A program made the translations under genes and the position numbers. The notes under the pieces are model-generated. The model worked only from the letters and a program-made list of their open reading frames with translations, made no database searches and was not told the DNA's origin. Below, one piece after another: positions 10,179 to 19,694 of a stretch of DNA of 64,000 bases. The stretch comes from Thermohalobaculum sp039822785 (lineage in GTDB: Bacteria > Pseudomonadota > Alphaproteobacteria > Rhodobacterales > Rhodobacteraceae), in assembly GCA_039822785.1 (NCBI GenBank), contig JBCBMO010000001.1:635534-699533 (forward strand), given 5' to 3'. Position 1 is the stretch's first letter. Every line of letters begins with the position of its first letter.

Positions 10179-11726
10179 ATGCTGAGCGGGGCGGCCGATA
10201 CCGAAGAGATTGCGCTGTCGCCGGATCAGGCGGCGGCCTGGTCCGTGGTCACCGCGCGTTTGGCGGCGCATGGCATCGACGTCGACGCGGGCACCGCCAC
10301 CCCGCTTGACGAGAGCGCCGCGGCGGCAGAGGTGCTGGCCATGCTCGGCAAGGCAGGCTCCGGCAAGACGGTCCTACTCGCCCGCCTGGCGACGGCGCTG
10401 CGCGGCGCAGAGATCGAGGCGGTCACCGCAGAGGACGCCTTCAAGCGCCGGCGCGAACGGCGGTCCTTCGCCGTGCTCGCGCCCACCAACAAGGCCGTGT
10501 CGGTCCTGCGCAACCGCGGCGTCCCGGCCTCCACCCTGCACCGCATCATGTACACCCCGGTCTATGACCCCGAGTATCAGAAGGTCGCCGACTGGCTGGA
10601 GGGGGAGCGCAAGACCCGCCCCAAGGTCGAGGGCATGACCGAAGAGGCGCTCGATATCGCCAAGGCAGCACATGACCAGCACGGCTCGGTCGCGGGGGCG
10701 CTGGCGGCGGCGGGGCTGCGCGGCTCGGACTTCATCACGGGCTGGCAGCGGCGGGAGGAGCCGCTGGATATCGCGCTGGTCGACGAAGCCTCGATGGTCG
10801 ACAGCAAGCAGTTGGCGGATCTGTCCGAGATCTTCCGCCTCATCATCCTGTTCGGCGACCCTGCGCAGCTGGCCCCGGTGGGCGAGCGCGGGGCCATGGT
10901 CTTCGATACCCTGCCCGAGGGTCGTCGCCTCAGCCTCTCGCGCATCCACCGCCAGGCGGCCGACAACCCGATCCTGGATCTCGCCCATGCCCTGGCCGAC
11001 GAGACCCTGGATTTCTTCGGCTTCGAGCGGCTGGTGGAGGAAGCGGCGGCGCGCGATGACCGGGTGGAAGTCGCCCAGCGCGCCGACCCCGACCTGATGG
11101 CGACAAGCCCGATGCTGGTCTGGCGCAACAAGACGCGCGTGCGCCTGATCGCGGGGTTCCGCGCGGCCCATGAGGTGACGCCGGGCAGCCTGGTGAAGGG
11201 CGAGCCGCTGGTCTGCGACGGGCTGGAGCTGCCGATGAAGAAGCGCCAGAACCGGCTGGAGCTCGAGGGGCACGGCCTGGTGAAGGGGGCGCAGGCGCGC
11301 TTCAAGGGGCCGGGACGCAAGACCAACTATGCCAGGGTCGATGTGGCGGGCACCGAGGAGGGGACGATCTCCGTCGCTTCCATCGTCCAGCTCGAACAGC
11401 CCGAGGGCGAGCCGCTGATGCCCTTTGCCGCCCGCATGGGCGCAGTGTTCCTGCACGGCGCGGCGGTCACCATCCACAAGGCGCAGGGGTCGCAATGGCC
11501 CCAGGTCCAGGTCTTTGCGCCCGATCTGCTGGCCGCTGCCCGCGCGGGGCAAAGCGAGGCAGGCATTCCGCTATGGAAGCGTCTGGCCTATGTGGCGATC
11601 ACCCGGGCGGAGGAGCGGCTGATCTGGGTCGTGCGGCCCATGCTGGCCCGGCCCGCCACCCCGCTGGGACGCCAGGGGCTGGAGCGCGCGGGTGGCAGCG
11701 CCGAAGGGGGAGGAGAAGCGGCATGA
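10179..11726 (+). CDS. RecD-like superfamily 1B DNA helicase / AAA ATPase
   Basis: 515 residues with ordered helicase motifs: Walker A GKAGSGKT (about residues 57-64), Walker B-type VDEASMVD, motif III GDPAQLAPVGE, and C-terminal TIHKAQGSQW and VAITRAEERLIWVV. This is the RecD/Pif1-like superfamily 1B arrangement, expected to unwind DNA 5' to 3' with ATP. No RecB or RecC genes are nearby, so it is a stand-alone RecD-like protein. Its stop overlaps the next ATG (ATGA), suggesting coupled translation with the DUF2125-like gene. Confidence 0.85.
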   Translation: MLSGAADTEEIALSPDQAAAWSVVTARLAAHGIDVDAGTATPLDESAAAAEVLAMLGKAGSGKTVLLARLATALRGAEIEAVTAEDAFKRRRERRSFAVLAPTNKAVSVLRNRGVPASTLHRIMYTPVYDPEYQKVADWLEGERKTRPKVEGMTEEALDIAKAAHDQHGSVAGALAAAGLRGSDFITGWQRREEPLDIALVDEASMVDSKQLADLSEIFRLIILFGDPAQLAPVGERGAMVFDTLPEGRRLSLSRIHRQAADNPILDLAHALADETLDFFGFERLVEEAAARDDRVEVAQRADPDLMATSPMLVWRNKTRVRLIAGFRAAHEVTPGSLVKGEPLVCDGLELPMKKRQNRLELEGHGLVKGAQARFKGPGRKTNYARVDVAGTEEGTISVASIVQLEQPEGEPLMPFAARMGAVFLHGAAVTIHKAQGSQWPQVQVFAPDLLAAARAGQSEAGIPLWKRLAYVAITRAEERLIWVVRPMLARPATPLGRQGLERAGGSAEGGGEAA

Positions 11727-13259
11727 AACGGATCCTGGCCCTGTCGGCCGGCGCGGTCGTCCTGATCGCGGGCGGCTGGAGCGCGCTCTGGTTCGCCGGG
11801 CGCGGCACCGTCGAGGAAGCCATCGACCTGGAGCTCGAGCGCCTCGCCCGCAGCGGCGTCACGGTCGAGACCGGACCGCGGGAGATCGGCGGCTTCCCCT
11901 TCGGCTACACCGTAACGGCACCGGACGTGTCTCTGACCAGCGATCAGGGCCTCTCGCTTACCCTGCCAAGCCTGCTGGGCATGGTCGAGACGGGGGTGGA
12001 TGCGCGGGTGACGCTCATGCTGCCCCCGACCGGTACCCTGACGATCGAGGAGGCAGCCAGCCTCGCCCTGCCCGACTGGGCCATGCCGCCCGCCGGCCGC
12101 TACGACTTGACGTTTGACCAGGCCGTGGTGACGCTGGGCCGGGCACCGGCGGGATCAGGACGCGGCGCCTCGGTCACAGCCCTCGGGATCGCAGCGACCC
12201 CCGCCGACCGGGGCACCGCCGAGGCGGATGAGGAGAGCGAGGAGGCCACCCAGACAGCGCCGCTCGATGCGCGCCTGTCGCTCGGCGAGCTTGAGGCCAC
12301 CATCGTCCTGCCCCAGCCCGGCCCCGACGCGATGCGCCGCACCGTCGCGACCGCCGCCACCCTGAGCTTTAGCCGGGTCGAGGGGGACGGCGAGCAGAAC
12401 ACCGGTCGTCTCGCCCTCGATGCGGAGGGCCTGGTAGTCACGTCGCGGATCGCGCTGGGGCCGGAGCCGCGCGACCGTCGGATCAGCCTCCAGAGCGGGC
12501 CGCTCACGGCGCGCCTCTCCGCCGGCATGGTCCCGGGGGCCCGGGTTGCGGGGGCCGAGGTCGGGGGCAGCCTGGACATCACGGCCGCGACCGCCGCAGC
12601 GCTTGCGACCCTGACCGACGGCGCGATGGAAGCGACGACCACCCTCGACGAGATCACAGCCACGCTTGCGCAGACCGACCCCGAGGCCCTTGGGGGGGAC
12701 GGCGCGGCTCGATCGGCTCGACCTGGGCGTGGCTCAACCGGTCGTGGACGAGCCGCGCCCGGGTGAGACGATCAGCACCCGGATCTCGGCCGGTATTCTC
12801 GAGCTGGACGAAGCGCTTTGGACCCAGATCGACCCGAACGAGGCCCTGCAGCGCCGGCCGGGCCTGGAGATGCACCTGGAACTGCGCGGCACCCTGCGCG
12901 AGGGCGTGCCGGCCACGGCGGGCTGGCTCGCGGCGGAGCGGGTGGCGGTAGACGGCGCGCTCACCGGCCTGGGCGCCGAGGGCGAGACGGCCCTCGAAAT
13001 CTCCTTCGACGAGACGGGCATACCGGGCGGGGGCGGCAACCTGCGCTTCTTCAACGCCATGGGGTTGATGCGCGACCTGCTCGCCTCAGGCCTAGTGGCA
13101 CCGGAGCAGGCCGAGATGGTCTTCTTCATGGCCAGCCGCTTCGCCCGGCCGGGGGCGACGGTCCAGGAGCTGGTGGTGGACGTCGAACTCCGCGACGGGG
13201 TGCTGTTCCTGACGCGCCAGCCCATCGCGGGCCTGCCGCCGCTGCCGATCCCGCGCTGA
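11723..13259 (+). pseudogene. DUF2125-like envelope protein gene with a frameshift in a G7 tract
   Basis: The ATG at 11723 opens a frame with an N-terminal signal anchor (MKRILALSAGAVVLIAGGW) and GFPFGYTVTAPDVSL, resembling the DUF2125 family. The homologous-looking C-terminal part, ending at 13259, lies in a different frame. Removing one G from the G7 run at 12692-12698 fuses them as ...DPEALGG-TARLDRLDLG... into one protein of about 511 residues. As written, the first frame ends at 12766. The lesion is either a real frameshift or a homopolymer base-count error; codon use looks coding on both sides. The family role is unknown. Confidence 0.7.
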
Positions 13260-13298
13260 GGGCGCCGCCAACCGCGCGCTAGGGGCGCTGCCCCTGCG

Positions 13299-13631
13299 CT
13301 ACCGGGTCGGCAGGGGCCGAAAGCCCTGAAGGCGGGCATTCTCCTCCGCGCTGAGGCGATCGCGAAACCCTTGGGTCGAGGCGCCGATGACCTTGCCGTT
13401 CGGCGCCATGCGGCGCCAGCGCATCGCACCGCGCTTGTCCTTGTAGAACTCCCACTTGTCGATCGGCATGACCCCCCGGGTCATGTTGGCCTCACAGGTG
13501 GCTCGATCCGGAAAGCCCTCGCAGGCTGCGCCGATCACCGTGCCGTCGGACAGACGACGCCGCCAGCGCCAGGCACCCTGCCGATCCCGATAAACTTCGA
13601 AACGACCGTTGCTTGCCACGCGACCTCCCAC
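13299..13631 (-). CDS. Tandem DUF1508 (YegP-like) protein
   Basis: About 110 residues made of two copies of the YegP/DUF1508 fold: FEVYRDRQGAWRWRRRL with GTVIGAACEGF, then WEFYKDKRGAMRWRRM with GKVIGASTQGF. Each copy shows the family pattern of an aromatic, D-x-x-G, W-R-W-R and a turn. These proteins are small and cytosolic, and no reaction is known. Two GTG starts are possible (13631 or 13619); GGGAGG lies just before the second. A 287-base region without a recognised gene separates it from the next gene. Confidence 0.75.
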   Translation of the reverse strand: MGGRVASNGRFEVYRDRQGAWRWRRRLSDGTVIGAACEGFPDRATCEANMTRGVMPIDKWEFYKDKRGAMRWRRMAPNGKVIGASTQGFRDRLSAEENARLQGFRPLPTR

Positions 13632-13918
13632 CTTCGCCCTTTGTCGTATGCGTAAATTCCGATCCGAGACGAGGAAGGCAAAGGGAAAGCTTCAACCGTG
13701 GGCTGTGGATAGATTGTGGATGGAGCGAAGAGCGCCTCGGAAGCCCTTCCCCTCGTATCAAAAGCTGTTGACGGTAGGGGATGAAGGCGACGCCGACTTT
13801 TTTTGAGCACCGGCAGCCGCTCCTGCTCGCGGCCCGGCCGGGCGACCCGACTCTGCTGACGGAGATTCGGGGAGGCCGCTGCCTGTAGGTGGCAGGACCG
13901 ACTTGCGCTGCGAGGCCG

Positions 13919-14800
13919 TTACCGAAGGCGGGTGAAGGTCCCGTCGAGCTGCGAAAGATCGTCGAGATAGCGCGCCTGCAGGGCTTCGCGCACCGACCCC
14001 GGAATGAGCGTCAGAACCTCGCCGTCCTGGCGCGGGTTGTCGGCATAGATCTGCTCAACCTCCCGCCGCCAGGCCTTGAGCGGCAAGCTGGGGTCGAGCT
14101 TGCCGACCGCGTCAATCGCCGCCATGCCAGGCGAGACCCTGCTGTCGGCGGCATCGATCGAGGGCATCTCGACCTCCGGGTCGCCCAGGAAGGCGCGCAG
14201 GATCGAGAGGCCGTCGTCACGATAATCCTCGAAGGCCCAGAAATGGATCTGGGCGCCGGGCAAACGGGCCTGGATGCGATCGAGCAGATTGGGCCAGCCC
14301 GATTGCCCTTCGAGGATCTTCTCGGCGCTTTGCCGCACGGCATCGGCGGGGATCATGCGGGTCCGCAGGATCTCGAAGTAGCTCGACACCAGCAGCGCCT
14401 CGTAGCTGCGCACCCCGATGTAGATCTTGGGCGTGCCGATCCCGGGGAAGTAACGGAACAGATCCAGGCCGCGTAGACTGGGATAAAAGGGCGCCTCCAA
14501 CAGGCCGGTCGCCCAGCCGAGCACGTCCTCGCTGGAGAGCACGACGCGCTGGGCGCCCGCGATCTGCGCCTGCAGGAGCGGAACGTGATGCAGGACGAGC
14601 CGCGCCGTGCGCCGCACGTCCCGGATCCCGCGTTTGCGGCCCGCAGCGACGCGGGTGGCGGCGATGGCGTGGTCGTGGGGAATGATCCGGGTGCCGCGCG
14701 CCGCCTGTTGCTCGCTGACGCGTTGCAAGACCTGCTGGAGATGCGTCGTCGCCGTCTTGTGGACACCGATATGGATGCGCCAATCGCGCGAACGGGCCAT
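13919..14800 (-). CDS. Sulfotransferase-family protein
   Basis: 293 residues opening with WRIHIGVHKTATTHLQQVL, the phosphate-loop signature (hKTGTT type) of PAPS-dependent sulfotransferase-like proteins. Later motifs include VVLSSEDVLGW and KIYIGVRSYEALLVSSYFE, which fits the 3'-phosphate-binding region. ATG 14800 was chosen because GGAGG precedes it by 5 bases. The substrate is unknown; such genes are common in marine alphaproteobacteria. It is the second sulfotransferase-like gene in the window, the other being at 5577. Confidence 0.7.
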   Translation of the reverse strand: MARSRDWRIHIGVHKTATTHLQQVLQRVSEQQAARGTRIIPHDHAIAATRVAAGRKRGIRDVRRTARLVLHHVPLLQAQIAGAQRVVLSSEDVLGWATGLLEAPFYPSLRGLDLFRYFPGIGTPKIYIGVRSYEALLVSSYFEILRTRMIPADAVRQSAEKILEGQSGWPNLLDRIQARLPGAQIHFWAFEDYRDDGLSILRAFLGDPEVEMPSIDAADSRVSPGMAAIDAVGKLDPSLPLKAWRREVEQIYADNPRQDGEVLTLIPGSVREALQARYLDDLSQLDGTFTRLR

Positions 14801-14909
14801 CCCAGCCTCCACTCAACCCTCGCCGCCGCCCCAGCGGGCCTGCAGGCACTACACAATGGCCGAGGGCTCGTCACGTCCCACGTCGCCGGAGGATCTAGCG
14901 AAAGATGAA

Positions 14910-14984
14910 TGGTGCTGCCGGAGAGATTTGAACTCTCGGCCTCTCCCTTACCAAGGGAGTGCTCTACCCCTGAGCTACGGCAGC
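14910..14984 (-). tRNA. tRNA-Thr (anticodon GGU)
   Basis: The minus strand folds as a full cloverleaf: acceptor GCTGCCG/CGGCAGC, D-arm with AGCTCAGGGGTAGAGC, anticodon stem CTCCC/GGGAG with loop TTGGTAA, T-arm with GTTCAAATC, discriminator A and an encoded CCA end (14912-14910). The anticodon GGT reads Thr codons ACC and ACU. Confidence 0.96.
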
Positions 14985-15131
14985 GCTGGCGCGGCGGCAA
15001 TGCAGCCTGCCGCGCGACGGCGGTTACCTACCCGAGCGCACGAGATTTGCAAGCCATAACCGCGGGCCCAAGCCGCCCCTCGCGCGGAGGGTTCTGGACC
15101 GCGGCGGCGCGGCGGCCTAGACACCCACGCC

Positions 15132-15332
15132 ATGACCAAGGACCGGGACACGACCCGCGACGACCGCCTGGCAGCGGCGCTGCGCGCGAACCTCAAGCGG
15201 CGCAAGGCACAGTCGCGGGCTCGTCAGCCCGAGAAGACCGAGGCAGAGACGACTGAGGCGGCAAGGCAGACCAGGCAGACCGGGCAAACCGGCGCGAGCA
15301 GAGAGATGGAAGATGGACAAGATCCAGATTGA
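15132..15332 (+). CDS. Small basic hypothetical protein upstream of murA
   Basis: 66 residues, highly charged, starting MTKDRDTTRDDRLAAALRAN followed by LKRRKAQ and a low-complexity Glu/Thr/Gln tail. It overlaps the murA start by 20 bases and may be translationally linked to it. The N-terminal part looks like a conserved amphipathic helix, but no domain is recognised. Coding status rests mainly on position and codon pattern. Confidence 0.5.
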   Translation: MTKDRDTTRDDRLAAALRANLKRRKAQSRARQPEKTEAETTEAARQTRQTGQTGASREMEDGQDPD

Positions 15333-16590
15333 GGGCGGCGGCGCGCTGCACGGCGAGATCGAGATCTCGGGCGCCAAGAACGCCTGTCTGGCGCTGATGC
15401 CGGCGGCGCTGTTGAGCGAGGCGCCCGTCACCCTGTCGGGCGCGCCGCGCCTGTCGGACATTCGCACCATGACGGATCTCTTGCGCTCGCTGGGCGTCGA
15501 GATTGCGGCGCTGGACGAGGGGCGCGTTCTGGCCCTCTGCGCCACGACGCTCGGCACGCCCCATGCGGACTATGAGATCGTGCGCAAGATGCGCGCCTCG
15601 ATCCTGGTGCTGGGGCCGCTGCTGGCGCGCTGCGGCGTGGCGGAGGTCTCGCTGCCCGGCGGCTGCGCGATCGGGGCGCGACCCGTCGATCTTCACCTCA
15701 CGGCGATGGAGGCACTGGGCGCCGAGATCACGCTGGAGGACGGCTATGTAAAGGCCCGGGCGCCGCAGGGGCTGAAGGGTGCGCAGATCACCTTCCCCTT
15801 CGTCTCGGTCGGCGCGACGGAGAACGCGCTGATGGCGGCTGTCCTGGCGGAGGGCACCACGGTGCTGGAGAACGCCGCGCGGGAGCCCGAGATCGTGGAC
15901 CTCGCCGCCTGCCTGAGCGCCATGGGCGCCAAGATCGAGGGGGCGGGGGCCGAGCGGATCGTCGTCACCGGCGTCACCTCGCTGGGCGGTGCGACCCACC
16001 GGGTGCTGCCCGACCGCGTGGAGATGGGCACGTATATGATCGCCCCTGCCATCGCGGGCGGCGAGGTGGTGCTGAAGGGTGCCGACCGCGCCTTGGTCGC
16101 GGCCCTCGCGACGGTGCTTGAGGAGGCCGGGATCACCGTCGAGGACACCCCCAAGGGGCTGCGTGTCGCGCGCGAGAACGGACGGCTCCAGCCCATGCAC
16201 CTGCGCACCGAGCCCTTTCCCGGCTTCCCCACGGACCTGCAGGCGCAGGCCATGGCGATGCTGGTCACCGCCGCCGGCGAAAGCGTGATCGAGGAGCAGA
16301 TCTTCGAGAACCGCTTCATGCACGTGCCGGAGCTGGCGCGTATGGGCGCCGACATCACCATCCGCGGCGGTGTGGCCACCATCCGCGGGGTCGAGCGGCT
16401 GAAGGGCGCGCCGGTGATGGCAACCGATCTGCGCGCCTCGGTCAGCCTGATCCTCGCGGCCCTGGCGGCGGAGGGTGTTACCACGGTAAGCCGGGTCTAC
16501 CATCTGGACCGCGGCTATGAGCGGCTGGAAGAGAAACTCGGCGCATGCGGCGCACAGATCCGCCGCATCCGCGAGGAGGACGCGCGATGA
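15313..16590 (+). CDS. murA: UDP-N-acetylglucosamine 1-carboxyvinyltransferase
   Basis: 425 residues, the usual MurA length. It transfers enolpyruvate from PEP to UDP-GlcNAc, the first committed step of peptidoglycan synthesis in the cytoplasm. The active-site Lys is in GAKNACLA (Lys22), the loop Cys attacked by fosfomycin is in LPGGCAIGARPVD (about residue 118), and the conserved Arg/Asp region includes FPTDLQAQ. Because the Cys is present, this is the fosfomycin-sensitive form by sequence. Its stop overlaps the next start (ATGA). Confidence 0.96.
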   Translation: MDKIQIEGGGALHGEIEISGAKNACLALMPAALLSEAPVTLSGAPRLSDIRTMTDLLRSLGVEIAALDEGRVLALCATTLGTPHADYEIVRKMRASILVLGPLLARCGVAEVSLPGGCAIGARPVDLHLTAMEALGAEITLEDGYVKARAPQGLKGAQITFPFVSVGATENALMAAVLAEGTTVLENAAREPEIVDLAACLSAMGAKIEGAGAERIVVTGVTSLGGATHRVLPDRVEMGTYMIAPAIAGGEVVLKGADRALVAALATVLEEAGITVEDTPKGLRVARENGRLQPMHLRTEPFPGFPTDLQAQAMAMLVTAAGESVIEEQIFENRFMHVPELARMGADITIRGGVATIRGVERLKGAPVMATDLRASVSLILAALAAEGVTTVSRVYHLDRGYERLEEKLGACGAQIRRIREEDAR

Positions 16591-17192
16591 ACGACGGCCG
16601 GACGCCCGATCCAGAGGATGGCGCCGAGACAGGGCAGCAGACGGGCCTAAAGAGCGGCGAGGATGCGCGGTTCGAGGAGGCGCCCTTCTCCGACCGCCCG
16701 CTGCGCCTGCGCGCGGAGACCGTGGCCGACCTGGAGGTGCTGTCGACCCTGACCCAGGATGCGGTCGGCAAGATCGCCGAGGTGATGTTCCTGCCGACCA
16801 AGCGGCGCTTCGTGATCCTGCTCAACCGCTTCCGCTGGGAGGATGCGGATCGCGCGATCCACGACCGGCGCCCCTATGAACGGGTGCGCAGCGCGCTGAC
16901 CGTCGACGATGTCATGGGCGTCCGGGCGCGCGGGGTGGAACGCAAGAACCGAGAGGCGGTCGTGTCGCTCCTGTCGCTCTCCTTTGCGCCGGCGCCCGAT
17001 GCGCCCGCGCCGGAAGACACCGAAGGTGCGCTCGACGACGCCCCTGGCGCGGGTGCCGGCACGCTCACGATCACCTGCGCCGGAGAGACCGCCTTCGCGC
17101 TGGAGGTGGAGGCGCTCTCAGCCTCCCTCACCGATCTGACGCGCCCCTGGCAGGCGCAGGCGGGCCAGCCGGACCACCCCGATACGCCCTAG
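16587..17192 (+). CDS. DUF2948 family protein
   Basis: 201 residues beginning at ATG 16587, which overlaps the murA stop and follows GAGGAGGA. The DUF2948 core is visible: RPLRLRAETVADLEVLS, LTQDAVGKIAEVMFLPTKRR and the conserved LLNRFRWED. The C-terminal half has VERKNREAVVSLLSLSF. The N-terminal 30 residues are a low-complexity acidic extension. The family is conserved downstream of murA in Rhodobacterales, but its activity is unknown. Confidence 0.82.
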   Translation: MNDGRTPDPEDGAETGQQTGLKSGEDARFEEAPFSDRPLRLRAETVADLEVLSTLTQDAVGKIAEVMFLPTKRRFVILLNRFRWEDADRAIHDRRPYERVRSALTVDDVMGVRARGVERKNREAVVSLLSLSFAPAPDAPAPEDTEGALDDAPGAGAGTLTITCAGETAFALEVEALSASLTDLTRPWQAQAGQPDHPDTP

Positions 17193-17396
17193 GTCGGGGT
17201 GCCCCGATCAAGCCCGCTATCCCGGCTGCGATCAGGGCTGTGATCGGGCCTGTGCTCCAGGCTGTGATCGGGGCGGGCATTCCTCGCCGCAGGTGATATG
17301 ACGGTCGCGTGTCAGTGAGTCGTGCCAGGACGCGCGACCAGGAAAGCGTGCCCCGGGGGGATCGGGCCCACCCGGGACCAAGGTCGGACAAGCCGC

Positions 17397-18440
17397 ATGG
17401 CGAGGATGCAAAACCCAGCAGGGGGCGCCACGGCGCCCGAGGCGTCGGCCGGCGGGTCCGACATCGTGCCGGCCGCGCATCGCTCCCTCGCCTTCGTCCT
17501 GGTCGACGGGTTCTCGATGATCGCGCTGACGGCGGCGATCGAGCCCCTGCGCGCCGCCAACCTGATGCTGGAGCGCGAGGCCTATCGCTATCAGCTCATC
17601 GCACCGGGCGCGCGCCCGACGCGGGCCTCCTCGGGCCTGATGCTGGGCACGGATATTCCGCTGGAGACCGCGTCCGAGGCGCTGGATGAGATCGACATCC
17701 TGCTGGTGGTGACCGGCATCTCGAAGGACCCCGGCAACGCCGCTGCCCTGCACGGACTGCTGCGCCGCGCCGCGCGCCGGGGCCTGATCATCGGCTCGCT
17801 CTCTGCCGGCGCCTTCGTGCTGGCGCGGGCGGGGCTGTTGGACGGTCACCGCTGCACCGTGCACTGGGAGTATCAGGGCGCCTTCGAGGAGACCTTTCCG
17901 GAGATCGAGTTCTCGCCCGGCCTCTTCGTGATCGACCGGCTGCGCTGGACGGGGTCGGGCGGCATCTCCTCGATGGACATGATGCTGCACATGATCGCCG
18001 CCGACCACGGCGCGACCATGGCCCGGCGGGTGGCCAACAACTTCCAGGTCGACCGCATCCGCAACGCCGGGATCGAGCAACGCCCAGGGGCGCTCGAGAT
18101 CCTGGAGACGCTGCCCGCGCCGGTGCAGCAGGTGATCTCGATCATGCGCGCCAACATCGAGACGCCGTTGTCCATGGCGGCGCTAGCCGCCCGCACCGGG
18201 CTGAACCTGCGGCGCATCGAGCGGCTGTTCCAGACGCATCTGGGCGAGAGCCCGGGGCAGTTCTATCGGCGCATCCGGCTGCAGCGGGCGCGCGAGCTGC
18301 TGATGCACACCAACCTCTCGGCGCTCGAGGCCGCGATGATGACCGGGTTCTCGTCCTCCTCCCACTTCGCCATGGCCTATCAGCGCCAGCATGGGATCCG
18401 CCCGTCCGAGACCCGCCGCGCGACCAAGGGCGCCGGCTGA
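17397..18440 (+). CDS. GlxA-type transcriptional regulator (DJ-1/PfpI plus AraC HTH)
   Basis: 347 residues. The N-terminal half is a DJ-1/PfpI-like domain (LAFVLVDGFSMIALTAAIEP ... GLIIGSLSAGAFVLARAGLL) with Ser in place of the nucleophilic Cys of true amidases. The C-terminal half is an AraC-type pair of helix-turn-helix motifs (PLSMAALAARTGLNLRRIER and GESPGQFYRRIRLQRARELL). Relatives sense quaternary amines or other nitrogen compounds (for example GbdR and CdhR). The regulated genes are not obvious; the downstream dehydrogenase is a candidate. The start could also be the ATG at 17406. Confidence 0.82.
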   Translation: MARMQNPAGGATAPEASAGGSDIVPAAHRSLAFVLVDGFSMIALTAAIEPLRAANLMLEREAYRYQLIAPGARPTRASSGLMLGTDIPLETASEALDEIDILLVVTGISKDPGNAAALHGLLRRAARRGLIIGSLSAGAFVLARAGLLDGHRCTVHWEYQGAFEETFPEIEFSPGLFVIDRLRWTGSGGISSMDMMLHMIAADHGATMARRVANNFQVDRIRNAGIEQRPGALEILETLPAPVQQVISIMRANIETPLSMAALAARTGLNLRRIERLFQTHLGESPGQFYRRIRLQRARELLMHTNLSALEAAMMTGFSSSSHFAMAYQRQHGIRPSETRRATKGAG

Positions 18441-18572
18441 GTTCCGGCCCACGGCAAAGCCGCAGAAAAGGCGCGACCGGGCGCCGCAGCCCCGCTACAT
18501 ACGGCGTCCAGAACGTCAGCCCGCCAATCCACAAGACCGGCCCCGATGCCGGCGACCCCGAGGGAGGGACCC

Positions 18573-19532
18573 ATGACCAAGCCGCGCGTGATCTGCACCC
18601 GCAAATGGCCCGAGCGGGTCGAGGCCGCCATGAGCGAGGCCTTCGACTGCACGCTCAATGGCCCGGACGAGGCGATGACGGCCGAGGCGCTGAAGACCGC
18701 GCTCAACGACTATGACGCCGTCTGCACCACCGTGACCGACAAGGTGAACGCGGAGGTGCTGGCAGCACCGGGGCGCGCCAAGGTCCTGGGCCAGTTCGGC
18801 GTGGGCTTCAACAACATCGACATCGACGCCGCCAAATCCGCGGGGCTCACCGTCACCAACACGCCCGGCGTGCTGACCGATGCGACCGCGGACATCGCGC
18901 TCACCCTACTCCTCAACGTTTGCCGCCGAACCTTCGAGGGCGAGGCGATGCTGCGCGCGGGCGACTGGACCGGCTGGCGCCCGACCCAGCTGATGGGCGT
19001 GAGCCCCCAGGGCAAGACGCTGGGCATCATCGGCATGGGCCGCATCGGCAAGGCCATGGCCAAGCGCTGCTACCATGCGCTCGACATGAAGATCGTCTTC
19101 TTCGACGCCTTCCCCGTGCCCGACGCGGGCGTGCCCGCCGAGCAGTTGGCGACGGTCGAGGAGGTGCTCGCGGCCTCGGACATGGTCTCACTCCACTGCC
19201 CCGGCGGCGGCGACAACCTGCACCTGATGAACGCCACTCGCTTCGCCGCGATGAAGAAGGGCGCGATCATCGTGAACTCCGCCCGCGGCGACGTGATCGA
19301 CGAGGCGGCGCTGGTGGACAGCCTGGCCTCGGGCCACCTGGGCGGCGCCGGCCTCGACGTCTTCGAGCGCGAGCCCACGATCACCCAAGCGCTGACCACC
19401 ATGCCGAACGTCTGCCTGCTGCCGCACCTCGGCTCGGCCACGATCGAGACGCGGGAGGCGATGGGCTTCACCGTTCTCAAGAACCTCCAGGCGTTCTTCG
19501 GCGGCGAGGAGCCGCCCAACCGCGTGGTCTGA
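18573..19532 (+). CDS. D-2-hydroxyacid dehydrogenase (glyoxylate reductase type)
   Basis: 319 residues, starting at ATG 18573 after GGGAGGGA. The NAD(P)-binding motif is GIIGMGRIGKAMAKR (about residues 150-164). Catalytic residues of the family are seen in NSARGDVIDEAAL (Arg), DVFEREP (Glu) and LPHLGSAT (His). The enzyme should reduce a 2-ketoacid such as glyoxylate or hydroxypyruvate. It is distinct from SerA because there is no ACT domain. A link with the regulator 5' of it is possible but not shown. Confidence 0.85.
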   Translation: MTKPRVICTRKWPERVEAAMSEAFDCTLNGPDEAMTAEALKTALNDYDAVCTTVTDKVNAEVLAAPGRAKVLGQFGVGFNNIDIDAAKSAGLTVTNTPGVLTDATADIALTLLLNVCRRTFEGEAMLRAGDWTGWRPTQLMGVSPQGKTLGIIGMGRIGKAMAKRCYHALDMKIVFFDAFPVPDAGVPAEQLATVEEVLAASDMVSLHCPGGGDNLHLMNATRFAAMKKGAIIVNSARGDVIDEAALVDSLASGHLGGAGLDVFEREPTITQALTTMPNVCLLPHLGSATIETREAMGFTVLKNLQAFFGGEEPPNRVV

Positions 19533-19694
19533 CCCGCAGAGGGACACCGCGGGAGGGGTTTTCGCCCCACGGCACCGCCAGGCCCGATCCGGCTAGATTT
19601 GCGCGCCGGCGCTGTTAGGGTGCCGTCATAACGGCTGCGGCGGGGCGCCGCGGCCCTCAAAGAACACGTCAACACTTCAGGGAGAGACCGTCAC

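Noticed and set aside
17222..17275. Short GGCTGTGATCGGG-like direct repeats before the GlxA-type gene
   Set aside because: Three imperfect copies in a short GC-rich spacer without symmetry; too weak to call an operator.
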